Assembly (NCBI GenBank): GCA_965212135.1
Contig: OZ243044.1
Location: 868,001 to 932,000, forward strand
Direction: 5' to 3'
DNA: 64,000 bases
DNA from: Bin75 sp965212135
GTDB lineage: Bacteria > Nitrospirota > Nitrospiria > Nitrospirales > UBA8639
In this document: positions 9,583 through 17,049 of the stretch, in pieces
How positions within the stretch are numbered: position 1 is the first letter of the stretch
Layout: the number at the start of each line of letters is the position of its first letter
Position numbers and translations under genes: made by a program
The notes under the pieces: generated by a model
What the model was told of the DNA's origin: nothing
Database searches by the model: none
Seen by the model: only the letters and a program-made list of their open reading frames with translations

Positions 9583-10512
9583 ATGAATCTCGAGGTAATT
9601 ACGCAAGGCCAGATCAAAAGCCGGAATTATTGGATTAACGAAATTAGCAGACTAAGTGGTAATTTTGGTGTAGATGCGGAAAAAGTAGAAGAACAAATTG
9701 GTCAAGAAATAAAAGATAATGGCAAAGCTTCCTTGCTCGGTCACTTACGATTGTGCGGTGCCATACCTGAAAGATATGGCCATGATACGAGTGAAGAAAA
9801 ATTATACTCAAAATATACTGATGTTGTTATCAGTGAGGCATACCTATCAATGGGCTTCAACAGCCTTGTTCTGAAAGAGCGGGCAGATGTTGCTGATGTT
9901 GAATGCGTGAATGATGATTATAGCTTTGTTGCTGATGCAAAAGCATTTAGACTTAGTCGAACGGCAAAAAACCAGAAAGATTTCAAGGTCCAAGCAATGG
10001 ACGGTTGGAAACACGGCAAACCCTACGCAATGATTGTTTGCCCAGTCTATCAATTACCTTCTCGTACTAGCCAGATATACCAGCAAGCCGGCACAAGATC
10101 GGTTTGCATTGGAACATACTCGCATCTTGCTGTTTTCTCTCGTTATGCAGAGATAAAGAGTAAAGATAAGGCAATGGAATTGGTACATAAAATATTCAAA
10201 ACAGTTGAGGCAATGAACCCTTCAAAAGATGCAAATACTTACTGGCAGATTATAAATAGAAAAATTCTGGATTTCGATGCCAGTATTAGCGATATTTGGC
10301 AGGAAGAAAAAAGGGCATCAATTGAATCTATCTATGTCTCAAGAGAAGAAGCTCTGGGGTTTATTTCATTTGAAAGAGAACGGATTATGAAGCTTGCAAA
10401 AGAAGAGGCAATTAAAGAATTACTAAAATCAAGCAAAGTAGACAATAAAGCTAAAGCTATTCAATCAGTTGTTGATAACGGTCTTCTTTGTGTGGGGCAA
10501 AGCGAAATATGA
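9583..10512 (+). CDS. HindIII-type type II restriction endonuclease
   Basis: 309 aa. The central segment VADAKAFRLSRTAKNQKDFK (residues 116-135) is almost the same as the catalytic segment of R.HindIII; Asp118 and Lys120 are the predicted catalytic pair and Asp133 the matching downstream acidic residue. The upstream EEKLYSKYTDVVISEAY also follows HindIII. The family cuts A^AGCTT, and the same specificity is likely but not proven. The C-terminal part is charged and alpha-helical. The stop overlaps the methyltransferase ATG as ATGA. The endonuclease gene preceding the methyltransferase in one transcript implies that post-transcriptional or separate promoter control protects the host on entry; no C-protein gene is seen. 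Confidence 0.9.
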   Translation: MNLEVITQGQIKSRNYWINEISRLSGNFGVDAEKVEEQIGQEIKDNGKASLLGHLRLCGAIPERYGHDTSEEKLYSKYTDVVISEAYLSMGFNSLVLKERADVADVECVNDDYSFVADAKAFRLSRTAKNQKDFKVQAMDGWKHGKPYAMIVCPVYQLPSRTSQIYQQAGTRSVCIGTYSHLAVFSRYAEIKSKDKAMELVHKIFKTVEAMNPSKDANTYWQIINRKILDFDASISDIWQEEKRASIESIYVSREEALGFISFERERIMKLAKEEAIKELLKSSKVDNKAKAIQSVVDNGLLCVGQSEI

Positions 10513-11450
10513 ATAAGGAATTCTTAAATAAAATCACACAAGTTGATTGCTTGGAGTATATACCAAAACTAACAGACGATAGCATTGATCTGTTTTTATC
10601 TGATATTCCCTATGGAATAAGCTTGGATGATTGGGACGTGATGCACAGTAATACAAACTCTGCATTGCTAGGAAAATCTCCCGCACAAGATGGAAAAACA
10701 GGCTTTAAGCGTAGAGGGAAACCCATCAACGGCTGGGCACAATCTGATAGAAATATCGGATCAGAGTATCAAGAATGGTGCAAGAATTGGTCGGCAAAAG
10801 TTTACCCTAAAATGAAGAACGGTTCTTTCTTGTTTGTATTTGGTGCAAGGAGAACGATTCATAGAGTTGTAAACGCTTTTGAAGATAGTGGTTTTCTCTT
10901 AAAGGATACACTGGCATGGAAAAAACATTCTGCACACCATAGAGCACAAAGAGTAAGTATTGTTCTTGAGCGAAGACAACTAAAAGAGGAAGCAAGAAAA
11001 TGGGAAGGCTGGAGGCTTGGGAATTTAGCGCCAATTTGGGAGCCAGTGGCGTGGTTTATGAAACCATATAAAATTGGAGGAACAATCACAGATAACATTC
11101 TTGAAAACGAATTAGGCGCAATGAATATTGATGCATGCAGGCTAAATGGTTCTAGTCCTACTAATCTGCTCGAGTTTGGCTTTAGAAAAAATGAAACAAG
11201 AATACACGAAGCACAGAAACCGCTTGAGTTAATCGAGTACCTTATAAAGCTTGCAACTCAAGAGAATCAACTAGTGCTTGATCCATTTATGGGTAGTGGA
11301 ACGACAGCGGTAGCGGCAAAAATACTAAATCGTAATTTTATAGGTTTTGAGGCAAACCCCGAATACCATAGTAAATCATCGAAAAGAATGGAAGAAGTTG
11401 CCAAAAATAATGCTGATGGTTTGCCCGTTTTTCAGCAAACATTATATTGA
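10509..11450 (+). CDS. HindIII-type adenine-N6 DNA methyltransferase
   Basis: 313 aa, partner of the endonuclease. The catalytic motif IV is DIPY (residues 32-35), a DPPY-type variant of N6-adenine methyltransferases. The AdoMet-binding motif I DPFMGSGTT lies late, at 258-266. This IV-to-I order is beta-class. The specificity region lies between (about 100-220). The ATG at 10509 overlaps the endonuclease stop; an in-frame upstream start at 10488 is less likely. It should methylate AAGCTT and protect the several AAGCTT sites in its own island. The gene ends 26 bp before the host-style Rieske gene. Confidence 0.88.
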   Translation: MNKEFLNKITQVDCLEYIPKLTDDSIDLFLSDIPYGISLDDWDVMHSNTNSALLGKSPAQDGKTGFKRRGKPINGWAQSDRNIGSEYQEWCKNWSAKVYPKMKNGSFLFVFGARRTIHRVVNAFEDSGFLLKDTLAWKKHSAHHRAQRVSIVLERRQLKEEARKWEGWRLGNLAPIWEPVAWFMKPYKIGGTITDNILENELGAMNIDACRLNGSSPTNLLEFGFRKNETRIHEAQKPLELIEYLIKLATQENQLVLDPFMGSGTTAVAAKILNRNFIGFEANPEYHSKSSKRMEEVAKNNADGLPVFQQTLY

Positions 11451-11476
11451 ATTGGTGAATGCAGAGGAGAATCTGA

Positions 11477-11782
11477 ATGGCTGAAAAGACCACCGTCGCG
11501 CAGACGGATGAATTACAGCCCGGTCAAGGCATGGTCGCCGACGTCAATGGACGGGAAATCGCCGTGTTTAACGTCGCCGGAACGTTTTACGCCCTGAACA
11601 ATACCTGTATTCATCGCGGAGGCCCGTTGGGCGAAGGTGAGCTGGACGGCGAAGTCGTCACCTGTCCCTGGCACAACTGGCAATTTAATGTGACGACCGG
11701 AGCTTGTCTCAATAATCCTTCCGCCTGTGTGGCCGCGTTTCCCGTGTCGGTGGAAGGGAACGACGTCAAGGTCGAACTGTAA
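11477..11782 (+). CDS. Rieske [2Fe-2S] ferredoxin-like protein
   Basis: 101 aa soluble Rieske protein. The cluster ligands are Cys44-x-His46 (TCIHRGGP) and Cys63-x2-His66 (CPWHNW). There is no membrane anchor or signal peptide. Size and motif fit NirD-like or dioxygenase-ferredoxin-like small Rieske proteins, which pass electrons to a partner; no partner gene lies beside it. The AGAGGAGA ribosome-binding site precedes the ATG. G+C-rich codon use marks the right edge of the island, so it may originally have followed mrp. Confidence 0.88.
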   Translation: MAEKTTVAQTDELQPGQGMVADVNGREIAVFNVAGTFYALNNTCIHRGGPLGEGELDGEVVTCPWHNWQFNVTTGACLNNPSACVAAFPVSVEGNDVKVEL

Positions 11783-11892
11783 CCGGCTTCGCAACGGGTT
11801 GACGCAAACGGCCTTGACACATTCCTTGCAGAGGACCGGGGGCCGGCACGCGTTGACCTCGTAAACGTCTCGCCGACCGGCTCCCAGACATT

Positions 11893-13275
11893 GTGTTTCC
11901 GAAACAACACAGATCAGGCGTTCCTTCCCGGCCCATTCCGGCCATCGTCGCCCATCGCATCGCGTTCACGCGCCTTCCGGCGGTCTTCGTCCTGCTGCTG
12001 ACCTTCGTGTTCTTGACCCATGAACCGTCGGCGGGACAAACGCGCAACGCCGAAACCGCCCCGCGCACGCTCCACTTCGTCACATGGAAAGCCGATCATC
12101 CCGACGCCTGGGACAAGGCGATTCAACGGTTTGAACGGACATACCCGCACCTTCGCGTCAAACGGGAAATCGCGCCGCATTCCTCCACGGCCTACCATGA
12201 TTTACTGACGCAGAAATTGAAGAACCGTGACGGCTCGCTCGACCTGTTTTTTATGGACGTAACGTGGCCGGCGGAATTTGCCGCCGCGGGCTGGGCCTTG
12301 CCGCTTGATGCGTATTTTCCCCCAAGTGCGCGCGGGAATTTTTTACCGGCCACGATTGCCGCCGGCATGTATGAACGCCGGATCTACGGAGTGCCGTCCC
12401 GGATTGACAGCGGGATGCTGTATTACCGAAAAGACCTTTTGGAACAATATGGATTTTCGCCACCCGCGACGTGGCATGAATTAGTGCGTCAGGCTCGGAC
12501 GATTCTGGAAGGAGAACAAGCCGCACACCCGCTCTTGAGAGGCTACAGCGGGCAGTTTAAGCAGTATGAAGGGCTGGTCTGCGACATGCTGGAGTTTATC
12601 GGCAGCCACAATGGTTCGTTGCTGACCGAAGACGGCACGCGCTCGAACCTGGCCTCACCGGAGTCCACGCAGGCGGTGCGCTTTGTCCGAGAGCGGATCG
12701 TGCGGGAACTCGCGACCGTGGCCGCGCTGACCTATCAGGAGCCCGAGTCCCTCGCCGTGTTCGTCCAGGGCAAGGCGGTGTTTCATCGCAACTGGCCGTA
12801 TGCGTGGGGATTGGCGAATGATCCGCGGCATTCCACAATCGTCGGGACGGTGGGCGTGACAACCCTTCCACGTGGTTCGCACGGCAAAAGCGTGTCCGCG
12901 TTGGGCGGATGGCTCTATGGCATCAGCGCTTCTTCGCGTCATCCCGACGACGCATGGACGTTCGTCGAATTTATGACCAGTCCCGACCTGCAGAAACATT
13001 TTGCCATCCACGCCTCATTGGCCCCTTCGCGCACCGCGCTGTATGCCGACCCTGCAGTTCTCCGGGCCAACCCTCAATACAAGGAGCTGTTGCCGATTTT
13101 TCAAACCGCTCGACCCCGTCCGCGCACGCCGGTGTATCCGATTATTTCGCACATTCTGCAACGGTATTTTAGCCGTGTGCTGGCTTTTCCCGAGACCGAT
13201 ATTGTCGAAGAAGCGCAAGCAGCCGACCGGCGGATCAACGAATTTCTGGACTTGGCGGCCGGGACGCGCTTTTGA
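11893..13275 (+). CDS. ABC transporter extracellular sugar-binding protein
   Basis: 460 aa, family 1 solute-binding protein. The N-terminus holds a hydrophobic export segment at about residues 25-45 with no obvious lipobox cysteine. The mature part starts TLHFVTWKADHPDAWDKAIQRF, followed by DLFFMDVTWPAEFAAAG and YGVPSRIDSGMLYYRKDLLEQYG, typical of maltose/trehalose-type binding proteins. It leads a four-gene importer operon (binding protein, two permeases, ATPase). The substrate is probably an oligosaccharide or related polyol; nothing in the sequence fixes it. The start at 11893 gives a long n-region; an internal start near the hydrophobic segment cannot be excluded. Confidence 0.85.
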   Translation: MFPKQHRSGVPSRPIPAIVAHRIAFTRLPAVFVLLLTFVFLTHEPSAGQTRNAETAPRTLHFVTWKADHPDAWDKAIQRFERTYPHLRVKREIAPHSSTAYHDLLTQKLKNRDGSLDLFFMDVTWPAEFAAAGWALPLDAYFPPSARGNFLPATIAAGMYERRIYGVPSRIDSGMLYYRKDLLEQYGFSPPATWHELVRQARTILEGEQAAHPLLRGYSGQFKQYEGLVCDMLEFIGSHNGSLLTEDGTRSNLASPESTQAVRFVRERIVRELATVAALTYQEPESLAVFVQGKAVFHRNWPYAWGLANDPRHSTIVGTVGVTTLPRGSHGKSVSALGGWLYGISASSRHPDDAWTFVEFMTSPDLQKHFAIHASLAPSRTALYADPAVLRANPQYKELLPIFQTARPRPRTPVYPIISHILQRYFSRVLAFPETDIVEEAQAADRRINEFLDLAAGTRF

Positions 13276-14183
13276 GCGTTTGCCTTATGACGAAACCGGC
13301 ATCAGATCATACGACCGGCTGGGTCATGGTCGCGCCCGCCCTGACGTTGCTCGCCGTCTTTTCGCTGTATCCGGCGATGAATTCGTTTGTGTTGAGCCTG
13401 TACCGCCTGTATATGGCCCTCCCCGGCATGGAGTCATCCTTTATCGGATTCGGCAATTACGCGCAGCTCTTGCAGGATCCAGTCGCCCATCAGGCGTGCA
13501 TCGTCACGCTGGGGTTCGTGATGCTCTCGACGACTTTCGAACTCTTGTTGGGCCTGGGTATTGCGCTGGTCATTCACGAGCGCTTCGGCGGGCAAGGGTG
13601 GGTGCGGGCGGCCGTGCTGATTCCCTGGGCGATTCCCACCGTCGTGGCTTCACAGATGTGGCGGTTTCTGGCAAACGATCAATATGGAGCCATCAACTTC
13701 ATGCTCTTCGGCGATCGGGTGAACGCCTATGTCCCCTGGCTGGCCGATCCATGGACGGCTTTTGGCGCCATTGTCGTGGTTGATGTCTGGAAAACATCGT
13801 CGTTTGCCGGCCTCCTCGTCCTGGCGGGCTTACAAGTCATTCCCGATGAAACCTATGACGCCGCGCGCATTGACGGAGCGACCGCGTGGCAACGGTTTTG
13901 GCACATCACACTTCCCCTGCTGAAACCGGCTCTCCTCACCGCCCTTCTGTTTCGGACCATTGACGCGTTTCGGGTGTTTGACATCGTCTTTGTCATGACC
14001 CAGGGCGGCCCGGGCGACGCCACGCAAGTGATGCAATTTTATGGCTACAAGACGCTCTTCACCGAAGGGCGCGTGGGATATGGGACAGCGATCTCGTTCA
14101 CGGTCTTTGTCGCAACCTTGCTGCTCTCCCTGTTGTATCTTCGCACCGTCGGATCCAGACTCCTGAAGCGAGACCCGGCATGA
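13272..14183 (+). CDS. Sugar ABC transporter permease (MalF/UgpA type)
   Basis: About 303 aa inner-membrane permease with six predicted membrane segments. The EAA loop, which docks the ATPase, reads DAARIDGATAWQRFWHITLP near residue 195. The TTG at 13272 overlaps the stop of the binding-protein gene; an ATG at 13287 is a good alternative. Its stop overlaps the next permease as ATGA. It pairs with the following gene as a heterodimer. Confidence 0.88.
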   Translation: MSVCLMTKPASDHTTGWVMVAPALTLLAVFSLYPAMNSFVLSLYRLYMALPGMESSFIGFGNYAQLLQDPVAHQACIVTLGFVMLSTTFELLLGLGIALVIHERFGGQGWVRAAVLIPWAIPTVVASQMWRFLANDQYGAINFMLFGDRVNAYVPWLADPWTAFGAIVVVDVWKTSSFAGLLVLAGLQVIPDETYDAARIDGATAWQRFWHITLPLLKPALLTALLFRTIDAFRVFDIVFVMTQGGPGDATQVMQFYGYKTLFTEGRVGYGTAISFTVFVATLLLSLLYLRTVGSRLLKRDPA

Positions 14184-15007
14184 GGCACACGTTCCCGGAA
14201 CGCGCGACGCTCATCGCCGGTATTCTCTTCGCCGTCCTGGGCAGTCTGCTCCCGTGCCTGTGGTTTGTCCTGACCTCGTTCAAATCGCAAATCCAGGTCG
14301 AAGCGATCCCCCCAGACTGGTGGCCGGACGGCAGCCTTGCCTTTTATGAATCGGCGCTCATTGATCATCAATTGCTCAACTACGCCTGGAACAGCGTGAT
14401 CGTGGCGAGCGCCACCACCGTGATCGCGCTGATCCTCGCGACTCCGGCCGCCTACGCGCTGGCCCGGCTTCGTCTGACGGGAAACGCGTGGATGCTCGGC
14501 GGGCTCCTCTGCGTGGCCATGTTCCCGCACATTGTCATTGCGGGACCGGTCTGGCAAATCCTGCAACACATTGGCGGGCTGAATACTCATTGGGGCCTGG
14601 TGCTTCCCTACGTCGCGCTGACCCTTCCCCTCGCGGTCTGGATCCTCGCCACGTTTTTTAAGGAACTGCCTCCGGAACTGGAAGAAGCCGCACGGCTTGA
14701 TGGATGCACGGCATGGCAGGCGTTGCACAAAGTGATGCTCCCTCTTGCGATGCCGGGGCTGTGGACCGCGTCCATCTTAACGTTTATCTATGCGTGGAAT
14801 GAATTTTTCTTCGCCTTGCTGATTCTCACCGATCCGGACAGGCAAACCCTCCCGGTGGGCATCGCGCTCTTTCAGGGAGAGTTCACCATGCCATGGGGAG
14901 AAATCGCCGCGGCCTCCGTAACCGCCACGCTGCCGTTAATCATCGTCGTCCTGTTGTTTCAACGGGGGATTATCAGCGGACTGTCAGCCGGTGCGGTGAA
15001 GGGATAA
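14180..15007 (+). CDS. Sugar ABC transporter permease (MalG/UgpE type)
   Basis: 275 aa with six membrane segments. The EAA loop is EEAARLDGCTAWQALHKVMLP near residue 170, followed by the conserved WNEFFFALLIL of MalG-type permeases. It overlaps the upstream permease by 4 bp (ATGA) and is followed 3 bp later by the ATPase. Together they form the channel of a CUT1-type carbohydrate importer. Confidence 0.88.
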   Translation: MRHTFPERATLIAGILFAVLGSLLPCLWFVLTSFKSQIQVEAIPPDWWPDGSLAFYESALIDHQLLNYAWNSVIVASATTVIALILATPAAYALARLRLTGNAWMLGGLLCVAMFPHIVIAGPVWQILQHIGGLNTHWGLVLPYVALTLPLAVWILATFFKELPPELEEAARLDGCTAWQALHKVMLPLAMPGLWTASILTFIYAWNEFFFALLILTDPDRQTLPVGIALFQGEFTMPWGEIAAASVTATLPLIIVVLLFQRGIISGLSAGAVKG

Positions 15008-15010
15008 CAC

Positions 15011-16105
15011 ATGGCCGGCTTGGCTCTGCGGCACATCGGGAAAACGTTCGGGCAGACCAAGGTCTTGCGGGACGTTTCCCTTGAGGCCGCCGATGGTGAA
15101 TTTGTCGTGCTACTCGGCCCGTCCGGCTGCGGCAAATCCACATTGCTTCGCATCATCGCCGGACTCGAATCTCAAACCAACGGGTCGGTGAAGATCGGCG
15201 AGCAGATCGTGGACACCTTGCCTCCGCATCACCGCGATATCGCCATGGTCTTTCAGCAATACGCACTCTACCCGCATCTGACGGTGAGAGAGAACCTGGC
15301 GTTCGGGTTAACCATACGGAGGGAAGCGAAGCCCGTCATTAAAGAGCGGATCGCTGAAACCGCGGCGTTATTGGACATTCACGATCTGCTTGACCGAAAG
15401 CCCGTGGCGCTCTCGGGCGGCCAGCGTCAGCGCGTGGCCATGGGTCGGGCTATTGTCCGCAAGCCCGCGTTATTTCTTTTTGACGAACCGCTCTCCAATC
15501 TGGATGCCCGCCTGCGCGCGTCAATGCGGGTGGAATTAAAAAAACTGCATCGGCGCCTGGGAACCACCATGGTCTATGTCACGCACGATCAGATTGAAGC
15601 CATGACGTTAGGCCAAACCATCGTCGTCATGCACATGGGAAGCATTCAGCAGGTCGGAAGACCCGATCAGATTTATCAAGAACCGAGCAATCCTTTTGTC
15701 GCCGGGTTCATCGGCAATCCTCCGATGAACCTGTGTGAGGGCTCCTATCGGCTCACTCACCGGCATCTGGAATTCCGGGCGGGTGATTTGACGCTCGTGG
15801 TGCGGCCGCAGACACAAGACGCGTTAGGCCCGGAGTCCGGCAACGCGACTCTGGGCATTCGACCAGAAGACATCGCATTTGATCCTCCCGGCACGGGACA
15901 CCTTGCGCTCGCCGGAACCATTGATGTGATTGACAACCTTGGCGGCGATCATCTTGTGTATCTCGCCGTACAGGGACAACGCCTGGTTGTACGAACACCT
16001 CCGGTCTCCACGCGACGCGCGGGAGACGGGATCACGGCCTATTTGCCAACGGACAAACTCCACGTGTTCATCGGCCAAAAGCGGGTTCCGCTGAACGCAT
16101 GCTGA
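15011..16105 (+). CDS. ABC transporter ATP-binding protein (MalK/UgpC/MsmX type)
   Basis: 364 aa. Walker A GPSGCGKST is at residues 36-44, the Q-loop QQYALYPHLTV follows, the signature is LSGGQRQR, Walker B/D-loop LFLFDEPLSNLDA and the switch VTHDQIEA. The C-terminal 120 residues form the regulatory TOBE/OB domain of sugar importers. It is the last gene of the importer operon. Such ATPases may energise more than one importer. Confidence 0.9.
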   Translation: MAGLALRHIGKTFGQTKVLRDVSLEAADGEFVVLLGPSGCGKSTLLRIIAGLESQTNGSVKIGEQIVDTLPPHHRDIAMVFQQYALYPHLTVRENLAFGLTIRREAKPVIKERIAETAALLDIHDLLDRKPVALSGGQRQRVAMGRAIVRKPALFLFDEPLSNLDARLRASMRVELKKLHRRLGTTMVYVTHDQIEAMTLGQTIVVMHMGSIQQVGRPDQIYQEPSNPFVAGFIGNPPMNLCEGSYRLTHRHLEFRAGDLTLVVRPQTQDALGPESGNATLGIRPEDIAFDPPGTGHLALAGTIDVIDNLGGDHLVYLAVQGQRLVVRTPPVSTRRAGDGITAYLPTDKLHVFIGQKRVPLNAC

Positions 16106-16263
16106 ATGAAGCACGGGAAAGTTGCCCATCGTGTTTCAAGTTGGTATCTTCATTTTCGCCGTCTGAGAAGAGAAAGGTGCGGGGCCATGACCCCCGACGG
16201 CCAAGCAAATCCGGCCAGCGACGCGCTTGAGCGCGGGCCGAGGCAACAGGGCCAGGGAACGCC

Positions 16264-16689
16264 ATGGATATTGTGATTGGTTCGAATCAACTTCGTAATA
16301 CCAATGGAACGTTTGTGACCCAGGACCGCGATCTGATCAAAGTTGAACGGCAGAGTGAAAACGGGGGCATCCTGTTGAGCATGGATCTCTATAATCCCGC
16401 GGGAACCCAGGTTGCCAGGCTGGAGCGGAACAAATGGACGTCCAATGACCACGATCGCTTTGAGGTCCAGACCAGTCCCGAATCGGTCGCACTGGCCGAT
16501 AAAACACTGAAGGGGATTGTCTTCTTCGTGAAGAAAAATGGGGAGAACGGCGTGCAGGTTCCACAAGCCAAATTTTATTTGCCGGGCGGGACGGTGTCCG
16601 AAGTCACGCCCGACCGTTGGCACATCGGGAATAAGATGGAACTGAAAGACGCGGACATTGATCTCCATGGGGGCGCGATTGAAATTTAA
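16264..16689 (+). CDS. Hypothetical protein, beta-rich, cytosolic
   Basis: 141 aa, not recognised. No signal peptide or membrane segment. Alternating hydrophobic strands such as ILLSMDLYNPAGTQVARLE suggest an all-beta fold. A glycine/asparagine-rich N-terminus and a motif-like DLYNPAGTQVARL recall phospholipid-scramblase/LURP-like repeats, but this is weak. Host-like codon use and an AGGGA box before the ATG support it as a real gene. It sits between the sugar importer and the DsrE-like gene, 12 bp from the latter, so the two are probably co-transcribed. Confidence 0.55.
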   Translation: MDIVIGSNQLRNTNGTFVTQDRDLIKVERQSENGGILLSMDLYNPAGTQVARLERNKWTSNDHDRFEVQTSPESVALADKTLKGIVFFVKKNGENGVQVPQAKFYLPGGTVSEVTPDRWHIGNKMELKDADIDLHGGAIEI

Positions 16690-16701
16690 CACACGCGGCC
16701 G

Positions 16702-17031
16702 ATGAACGATTTAGCCGGCAAAAAACTGGGGCTGCTGCTTTCCACCCCACCGTCTCATCACAATGCGGAAGTGGTCGCGGGATTGAGCCGCGAAGCGCTG
16801 CGTTCCCAGGTGAACGTATATCTGTATCTCATTGACGAGGGCGTGAAAAACCTCGAAAACCCGACAATCCTGAATCTGGCTTCGGCGGGCGTGACCTTGA
16901 ACGTCTGTGCCTATGGCTGCCAGCAGCACAACGTATCCACGGAAGGATACGGGCAAGAAGTCACGTTCTGCGGATTAGTGGTCCTTTCCCAAATCATGAC
17001 AGGCTGCGATCGCTTCCTTGCCTTTAATTAA
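16702..17031 (+). CDS. DsrE/DsrF-like family protein
   Basis: 109 aa, DsrE-like fold. GKKLGLLLSTPPSHHNAEVVAGLSREAL is followed by VYLYLIDEGVKNLENP and a cysteine region VCAYGCQQHN, then GLVVLSQIMTGCDRFLAF. Family members are small sulfur-carrier or unknown-ligand proteins. Cysteines at about residues 69, 73 and 90 could carry persulfide, but the exact DsrE cysteine is not certain. It probably forms a unit with the preceding hypothetical gene. No other sulfur-oxidation genes are nearby. Confidence 0.65.
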   Translation: MNDLAGKKLGLLLSTPPSHHNAEVVAGLSREALRSQVNVYLYLIDEGVKNLENPTILNLASAGVTLNVCAYGCQQHNVSTEGYGQEVTFCGLVVLSQIMTGCDRFLAFN

Positions 17032-17049
17032 CGGCTCTCCCGCGGCCAT

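Larger units (their letters stand above)
8222..11450 (+). other. A+T-rich restriction-modification island
   Basis: Base composition changes sharply from G+C-rich mrp to A+T-rich DNA just after 8204 and returns to host style at the Rieske gene (11477). Inside are four co-directional genes: a DUF5343 protein, a HEPN protein, a HindIII-type endonuclease and its methyltransferase. No integrase, transposase, tRNA or obvious flanking direct repeat was found, so the mode of acquisition is unknown. At least five AAGCTT sites lie inside it, starting at 8296, 9725, 10390, 10619 and 11247. Boundaries are approximate. Confidence 0.7.

Noticed and set aside
16280..16290. GGTTCGAATC resembling a tRNA T-arm
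   Set aside because: It lies inside the coding region of the 141-aa hypothetical gene and no acceptor or anticodon stem can be drawn around it.
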